This document shows, piece after piece, positions 5,389-8,874 of a stretch of DNA of 8,874 nt (positions are counted from its first letter, which is position 1; every line of letters starts with the position of its first letter). Below the pieces are notes generated by a model. It was not told the DNA's origin, did no database searches, and saw only the letters and a program-made list of their open reading frames with translations. Both the position numbers and the translations under genes were made by a program. The DNA comes from Pseudomonadota bacterium (GTDB taxonomy: Bacteria > Pseudomonadota > Gammaproteobacteria > Pseudomonadales > Pseudomonadaceae): contig JAEWGL010000138.1 of assembly GCA_023388335.1 (NCBI GenBank), positions 1 through 8,874 on the forward strand. The letters run 5' to 3'.

Positions 5389-6715
5389 GGGTCTCGGCAA
5401 TCATGAAGGCCAGCTCCAGCGACTGGTCGGCGTTCATGCGTGGGTCGCAGTGGGTATGGTAGCGGTCGGACAGGGCATCCTCGGTGATGGGCCGGGCGCC
5501 GCCGATGCACTCGGTGACGTTCTGCCCGGTCATCTCGATATGGATGCCGCCGGCATAGCTGCCCTCGGCCTGGTGCACTTGGAAGAACTGCTTGACCTCG
5601 CTGAGGATCTGCGCGAAATCGCGCGTCTTGTAGCCGCTGCTGGCCTTGATGGTGTTGCCGTGCATCGGGTCGGAACTCCACAGCACCTGGCGCCCCTCGC
5701 GCTCGACGGTGCGGATCAGCCCCGGCAGGTGGTCGCCCACCTTGCCGGCGCCCATGCGCACGATGAGGTTGAGGCGGCCGGGGTCGTTGTCCGGGTTGAG
5801 CCGATCGATCAGGCGGATCAGCTGTTCAGGGTCCATGCTCGGGCCGACCTTGACCCCGATCGGGTTGTGCACCCCGCGCAGGAACTCGACATGGGCACCG
5901 TCCAGCTGACGGGTGCGGTCGCCGATCCAAAGCATGTGCGCCGAACAGTCGTAGTAGTCGCCGGTCAGGCTGTCACTGCGCACGAAGGCCTCTTCATAGT
6001 TGAGCAGCAAGGCCTCGTGGGCGGTGAAGAAGCTGGTCTCGCGCAACTGCGGCGAGCTGTCCATGCCGCAGGCGCGCATGAAGGCCAGGGTCTCGTCGAT
6101 GCGGTCGGCCAGCTGATGGTACTTCTCGGCCAAGGCAGAGTTGGCGATGAAGTCCAGGTTCCACTTGTGCACCTGGTGCAGGTCCGCAAAGCCGCCCTGG
6201 GCAAAGGCGCGCAGCAGGTTGAGGCTGGCGGTGGCTTGATGGTAGGCCTGCAGCAGGCGCTCAGGGTCGGGCACGCGGCTCTTTTCGTCGAAGCCGATGC
6301 CATTGACGATGTCGCCCCGATAGGCTGGCAGGGTTACGCCATCGAGCGTCTCGTCGCCCGAGGAGCGCGGCTTGGCGAACTGGCCCGCCATGCGTCCGAC
6401 CTTGACCACCGGGCAGCCGGCGGCGAAGGTCATGACGATCGCCATCTGCAGCAGGACCTTGAAGGTGTCGCGGATCTTCGCCGCCGAAAACTCGGCGAAG
6501 CTTTCAGCGCAGTCACCGCCTTGAAGCAGGAATGCCCGGCCCTGGGTTACCTCGGCGAACTGGCGGCGCAGCTCGCGGGCCTCGCCCGCGAACACCAGCG
6601 GGGGATAGCTGGCCAGGGTCTGCTCGACCTTGAGCAGGTGCGCGGGGTCGGGGTAGGTCGGTTGCTGCTGGATCGGCAGGGCGCGCCAGCTATCAGGACT
6701 CCAGGGTTGGTTCAT
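5369..6715 (-). CDS. Class II 3-deoxy-D-arabino-heptulosonate 7-phosphate synthase
   Basis: This enzyme condenses phosphoenolpyruvate and erythrose 4-phosphate to DAHP, the first step of the shikimate pathway to aromatic amino acids. The 448-residue protein is a full class II (AroA-II) TIM-barrel enzyme. Metal ligands are visible as Cys69 (GGDCAESF), His352 (DPMHGNT), Glu394 (HIEMTGQNVTE) and Asp424 (CDPRMNADQSLE), matching the Mycobacterium set C/H/E/D. Substrate motifs KVGRMAGQFAKPRS and KVGPSM are intact. The start MNQPWSPDSW at 6715 fits the usual Pseudomonas length. In-frame ATGs at 6730, 6754 and 6802 would add 5 to 29 residues, and none has a convincing Shine-Dalgarno. Class II enzymes are often feedback-inhibited by tryptophan; here that is inference. 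It overlaps ycaQ tail-to-tail and is divergent from the spermidine-synthase-like gene. Confidence 0.95.
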   Translation of the reverse strand: MNQPWSPDSWRALPIQQQPTYPDPAHLLKVEQTLASYPPLVFAGEARELRRQFAEVTQGRAFLLQGGDCAESFAEFSAAKIRDTFKVLLQMAIVMTFAAGCPVVKVGRMAGQFAKPRSSGDETLDGVTLPAYRGDIVNGIGFDEKSRVPDPERLLQAYHQATASLNLLRAFAQGGFADLHQVHKWNLDFIANSALAEKYHQLADRIDETLAFMRACGMDSSPQLRETSFFTAHEALLLNYEEAFVRSDSLTGDYYDCSAHMLWIGDRTRQLDGAHVEFLRGVHNPIGVKVGPSMDPEQLIRLIDRLNPDNDPGRLNLIVRMGAGKVGDHLPGLIRTVEREGRQVLWSSDPMHGNTIKASSGYKTRDFAQILSEVKQFFQVHQAEGSYAGGIHIEMTGQNVTECIGGARPITEDALSDRYHTHCDPRMNADQSLELAFMIAETLKQVRR

Positions 6716-6774
6716 CACGGGCTCGGTCATGTGGGTAATCAGGCGTGAGCTCATGGTATCAGGTGGCAGCGCGC

Positions 6775-6803
6775 TTGTTGCACTGGCAGTGTTGGCGGAC
6801 AAT
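6775..6803 (+). promoter_or_regulatory. Candidate promoter for the spermidine-synthase-like gene
   Basis: TTGTTG (6775-6780) and GACAAT (6798-6803) are 17 bases apart and lie about 44 bases upstream of the chosen GTG start. An alternative pairing in the same place is TTGCAC with AATAGC, also 17 bases apart. The divergent synthase must start transcription in the same 131-base interval (6716-6846), where TATTGT on the minus strand overlaps these elements. Confidence 0.35.
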
Positions 6804-6846
6804 AGCCGTTTTGCGTGGGCGCCAAGGTCCCGGGAGAGGTATTGCA

Positions 6847-7596
6847 GTGGAACGGGAAGAGCGCCTGCTGGCTCAGGTAGAGGATGCGTTCGGGACCATC
6901 AGCGTGCTGGAGGTCGACGACTATCGCTTCCTGGAATTTGGCGAGGCGATCGAGCAAAGCTGCGTGTTCACCGCCGATCCCAGCTGGCTGGAGTACGACT
7001 ACACCCGTGCCATGCTGATCGGCGCACTCTGCCATGACCAGCCGGAAAGCGCGCTGTTCCTCGGCCTTGGGGCTGGCACACTGACCCAGGCGTGCCTGAA
7101 GTTCCTGCCGCTCGAAGACGTCGAGGCCATCGAGCTGCGCCCGGACGTGCCACGCCTGGCGACGCAATACCTGGGCCTGGACGACGACCCGCGGCTGTAC
7201 ATCCGCGTCGGTGATGCCCTGGAATTGCTGCCCAGTGCCGAGACTGCCGACCTGATCTTCGTCGACCTCTATACCGACCATGGGCCGGGCGTCGGTCACC
7301 TGGCGTGGGGTTTTCTGGAAAAGTGCCAGCGCCACCTCAATCCGGGCGGCTGGCTGGTGATCAATCAGTGGGCCGGCGATGACGGCAAACCGCTCGGCGC
7401 CGCCCTGCTGCGCGGGCTTTACCACCGGCATTACTGGGAATTGCCAGTCAAGGAAGGCAACGTGATCCTGATCGTCCCCGCTGACCTTGAGCAGACGCTG
7501 GACCACGCTGGCCTGCGGGCCCGGGCTGAAGCGCTGGCGCCGCGGCTGGGGTATTCGCTGGAGCCGTTGATGAAGTCGATTCGCCCGGCTACGTGA
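6847..7596 (+). CDS. Spermidine-synthase-like SAM-dependent methyltransferase fold protein
   Basis: This 249-residue cytoplasmic protein has the Rossmann fold shared by class I methyltransferases and aminopropyltransferases. The nucleotide-binding loop is LGLGAGTLT (72-80), the acidic residue ending the second strand is in AIEL (94-97), GDA follows at 122-124, and ADLIFVDLYTD (134-144) has aspartates where spermidine synthases hold their active-site acid. HLNPGGWLVINQW is the usual later strand. It is shorter than true SpeE and seems to lack the N-terminal domain, so transfer to putrescine is uncertain; the substrate is unknown. The GTG start at 6847 was chosen because GGGAGAGG ends seven bases upstream. 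An upstream in-frame ATG at 6745 would add 34 unlikely residues and overlap longer starts of the divergent gene. The stop codon lies in a 14-base tandem duplication. Confidence 0.85.
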   Translation: MEREERLLAQVEDAFGTISVLEVDDYRFLEFGEAIEQSCVFTADPSWLEYDYTRAMLIGALCHDQPESALFLGLGAGTLTQACLKFLPLEDVEAIELRPDVPRLATQYLGLDDDPRLYIRVGDALELLPSAETADLIFVDLYTDHGPGVGHLAWGFLEKCQRHLNPGGWLVINQWAGDDGKPLGAALLRGLYHRHYWELPVKEGNVILIVPADLEQTLDHAGLRARAEALAPRLGYSLEPLMKSIRPAT

Positions 7597-7620
7597 GATC
7601 AGCGGGGTGAGATCAGCGGG
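7593..7620 (+). repeat. 14-base perfect tandem duplication across the stop codon
   Basis: GTGAGATCAGCGGG occurs at 7593-7606 and again at 7607-7620. The first copy contains the TGA stop of the preceding gene. It looks like a recent slippage duplication just beyond the coding end and should not change the protein. Confidence 0.85.
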
Positions 7621-7658
7621 TTGCAGACTTGGTTTTTCGGCGTAATCCTGTGGGAGAT

Positions 7659-7672
7659 CCCAGCCCGCTGGG
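7659..7672 (+). terminator. Weak hairpin downstream of the spermidine-synthase-like gene
   Basis: CCCAG (7659-7663) and CTGGG (7668-7672) pair around a four-base loop, with an alternative AGCCC/GGGCT pairing. A GGTTTT stretch follows about ten bases later. This is a poor intrinsic terminator, but it is the only candidate in the first 180 bases of the 404-base gap (7597-8000). The preceding CTGTGGGAG resembles the head of Pseudomonas REP sequences. Otherwise I see nothing in 7621-7750. Confidence 0.25.
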
Positions 7673-7750
7673 CTGCGCTCGGTGGTTTTAGATAACCGTT
7701 TCAGCTCCTGCGCGCCAGTGAGAGGACACTGGTTTTACTCTGCTAAAAAA

Positions 7751-7782
7751 TTCTCACCGCACGGGGCTAATTCAGGTATAGT
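7751..7782 (+). promoter_or_regulatory. Candidate deaD promoter
   Basis: TATAGT (7777-7782) matches five of six bases of a sigma70 -10 box within an AT-rich stretch. No good -35 lies at the right distance; TTCTCA (7751-7756) is 20 bases away. Transcription would begin near 7789 and give a leader of roughly 210 bases. Confidence 0.4.
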
Positions 7783-7788
7783 ACGCGC

Positions 7789-8000
7789 CGGTCTTTTAGC
7801 GGGCCTTCATATTAGGCGGTGCAAATCCTCCGAATTCAGCTTCGGCTGCGCGTCCGCTAGTCGGACCTTCCCAAGACGTTCCTTTTTCAATCGTTTTCGC
7901 AAATCCCCGCCGCCAAAGCTGCCTGGGTGACCTTAAGGTCTTTCAAGGCATGTGCAGCTTTGGAGCATGGGTCTTTGCGGATGCACCTAGAGGCAGACCC
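7789..8000 (+). promoter_or_regulatory. Long structured 5' leader of deaD
   Basis: The presumed leader has several stems visible by eye. CAGC-TTCG-GCTG (7837-7848) is a UUCG tetraloop hairpin. GTCCG/CGGAC (7852-7866) is a five-base stem. A perfect ten-base inverted repeat, CCAAAGCTGC (7913-7922) with GCAGCTTTGG (7954-7963), encloses the palindrome GACCTTAAGGTC (7929-7940). A final stem (7966-8003) takes in the start codon. No convincing coding sequence is present. Long leaders are known for E. coli csdA/deaD and other cold-shock genes. Leader start and function here are inferred. Confidence 0.5.
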
Positions 8001-8003
8001 ATG
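7966..8003 (+). promoter_or_regulatory. Start-codon-sequestering hairpin of deaD
   Basis: CATGGGTCT (7966-7974) is perfectly complementary to AGACCCATG (7995-8003), a nine-base stem whose 3' arm includes all three bases of the deaD AUG. The 20-base loop carries the likely Shine-Dalgarno AGAGG (7989-7993), so the ribosome site is exposed or stacked in the loop while the initiator is paired. This geometry fits translational control by RNA unfolding. Confidence 0.6.
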
Positions 8004-8874
8004 ACCCAGGAAACCGGCGGATTCGCCGCTCTCAATCTCAATCCGAATATTGTTGCTGCCGTGATGGCGACTGGCTATGAAGAGCCGTCGGCCATCCAGC
8101 ATCAGTCGATCCCGATCATTCTCGCCGGTCATGACATGATCGGCCAGGCGCAGACGGGCACCGGTAAGACCGCTGCCTTCGCACTGCCGATCCTGAACCT
8201 GATCGACACGAGCAAGCGCGAACCGCAAGCCCTGATCCTTGCGCCAACCCGTGAGTTGGCGCTGCAAGTAGCCACCGCTTTCGAAACCTACGCCAAGCAG
8301 ACGCCGGGCGTTAACGTAGTGGCTGTATACGGTGGTGCCCCGATGGGCCCACAACTCAAAGCCATTCGCAACGGCGCGCAAATCGTCGTGGCGACCCCGG
8401 GCCGTCTGTGCGACCACCTGCGTCGCGACGAGAAAGTCCTGTCGACCGTCAAGCACCTGGTGCTCGACGAAGCGGACGAAATGCTCAAGCTGGGCTTCAT
8501 GGACGACCTGGAAGTCATCTTCAAGTCCCTTCCTGAAACCCGCCAGACCGTGCTGTTCTCGGCCACTCTGCCGTCTTCGATCCGTTCCATCGCCGAGCGC
8601 CACCTGCGCGAGCCGAAGCACGTCAAGATCCAGAGCAAGACCCAGACCGTCACCGCGATCGACCAGGCCCACCTGATGGTCCACGCCGACCAGAAGATCC
8701 CGGCCGTGCTGCGTCTGCTGGAAGTCGAAGAGTTCGATGCGCTGATCGCCTTCGTACGTACCAAGCAAGCCACCCTGGACCTGGCCAGCGCCCTGGAAGC
8801 CAAAGGCTACAAGGCCGCTGCGCTGAACGGCGACATCGCCCAGAACCAGCGTGAGCGCGTCATCGAGTCGCTCA
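8001..8874 (+). CDS. deaD: DEAD-box ATP-dependent RNA helicase, DeaD/CsdA type, 3'-partial
   Basis: This is an RNA helicase for unwinding structured RNA, in this family mainly in ribosome assembly, mRNA decay and cold adaptation. The first 291 residues are present and the frame is open to the window end. Motifs in order are the Q motif (F8 ... GYEEPSAIQ, 25-33), Walker A AQTGTGKT (50-57), PTREL (82-86), GG (111-112), TPGR (132-135), DEAD (156-159), SAT (187-189), IAFVRTK (249-255) and NGDIAQNQRERV (276-287). DEADEMLKLGFMDD and FVRTKQATLDLASALEAKGY match DeaD better than RhlE or SrmB. The RNA-binding C-terminus that would confirm this lies beyond the window. The ATG at 8001 has a modest AGAGG seven bases upstream. 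The start lies inside a perfect stem at the end of a long leader, suggesting translational regulation. Confidence 0.96.
   Translation, partial: MTQETGGFAALNLNPNIVAAVMATGYEEPSAIQHQSIPIILAGHDMIGQAQTGTGKTAAFALPILNLIDTSKREPQALILAPTRELALQVATAFETYAKQTPGVNVVAVYGGAPMGPQLKAIRNGAQIVVATPGRLCDHLRRDEKVLSTVKHLVLDEADEMLKLGFMDDLEVIFKSLPETRQTVLFSATLPSSIRSIAERHLREPKHVKIQSKTQTVTAIDQAHLMVHADQKIPAVLRLLEVEEFDALIAFVRTKQATLDLASALEAKGYKAAALNGDIAQNQRERVIESL

Noticed and set aside
5450..6748. A 432-codon open frame on the plus strand opposite the DAHP synthase gene
   Set aside because: It is a shadow of a GC-rich, strongly conserved gene whose catalytic motifs are all on the minus strand. The translation is low in complexity, rich in G, A, V and L, with no recognisable domain.
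7682..7930. 82-codon plus-strand frame in the deaD leader region
   Set aside because: No Shine-Dalgarno, it runs across the promoter and hairpins, and the composition is unlike a protein-coding gene.
7967..7990. Seven-codon upstream ORF (MGLCGCT) in the deaD leader
   Set aside because: The GGAG before its ATG is only about one base away, too close to act. The ATG is better explained as the pairing arm of the start-codon hairpin.
7887..8768. A 293-codon minus-strand frame across the helicase gene
   Set aside because: The plus strand carries all DEAD-box motifs in order; the helicase is open to the window end, which makes it easy to overlook in favour of this shadow.

Overview
The window looks like Pseudomonas chromosome, most likely the P. 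putida/fluorescens side of the genus. The basis is GC-rich coding sequence, close resemblance of the class II DAHP synthase, OhrR, YcaQ and DeaD proteins to Pseudomonas/gammaproteobacterial families as I know them, and a gene order that from memory resembles the deaD-to-ohrR neighbourhood of P. aeruginosa (about PA2840-PA2850). That synteny is recalled, not computed. Apart from one mobile intron at the left edge, this is mostly ordinary core genome.

Left edge (1-1180): the 3' part of a group II intron, with a reverse transcriptase/maturase lacking its N-terminus, then intron domains V and VI. The domain VI fold lets the 3' splice boundary be placed at 1180. The RT sequence type, the lack of an endonuclease domain and a CGC triad in domain V point to bacterial class C. 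It lies just beyond the 3' end of ohrR.

Region 1181-2815: ohrR (minus), a two-cysteine organic-peroxide sensor. A 324-base gap follows with no intact gene, holding a possible LysR C-terminal remnant, then a TauE/SafE (TSUP) membrane transporter (plus).

Region 2816-4090: a GAGCTGCAAGC-type inverted repeat separates the transporter from a convergent LysR regulator of LrhA type. The regulator is divergent from a small DUF1127 gene. Their 96-base intergenic region carries a perfect TGCATC-N9-GATGCA palindrome, a textbook LysR-type operator placed to control both directions.

Region 4091-7596: a YcaQ/AlkX-type DNA crosslink glycosylase (plus) overlaps tail-to-tail by 20 bases with a class II DAHP synthase (minus), the first enzyme of the shikimate pathway. 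Divergent from the latter is a spermidine-synthase-like Rossmann protein (plus).

Region 7597-8874: a 404-base intergenic region ends in a structured leader for a DEAD-box RNA helicase of the DeaD/CsdA family, truncated by the window end. The leader contains two nested inverted repeats. The second is a perfect 9-bp stem that includes the whole AUG start codon, so translation may be controlled by RNA structure, possibly by the helicase itself or by temperature. This is the most interesting non-coding signal in the window. I found no CRISPR array, tRNA, rRNA, or convincing novel defence or biosynthetic system.
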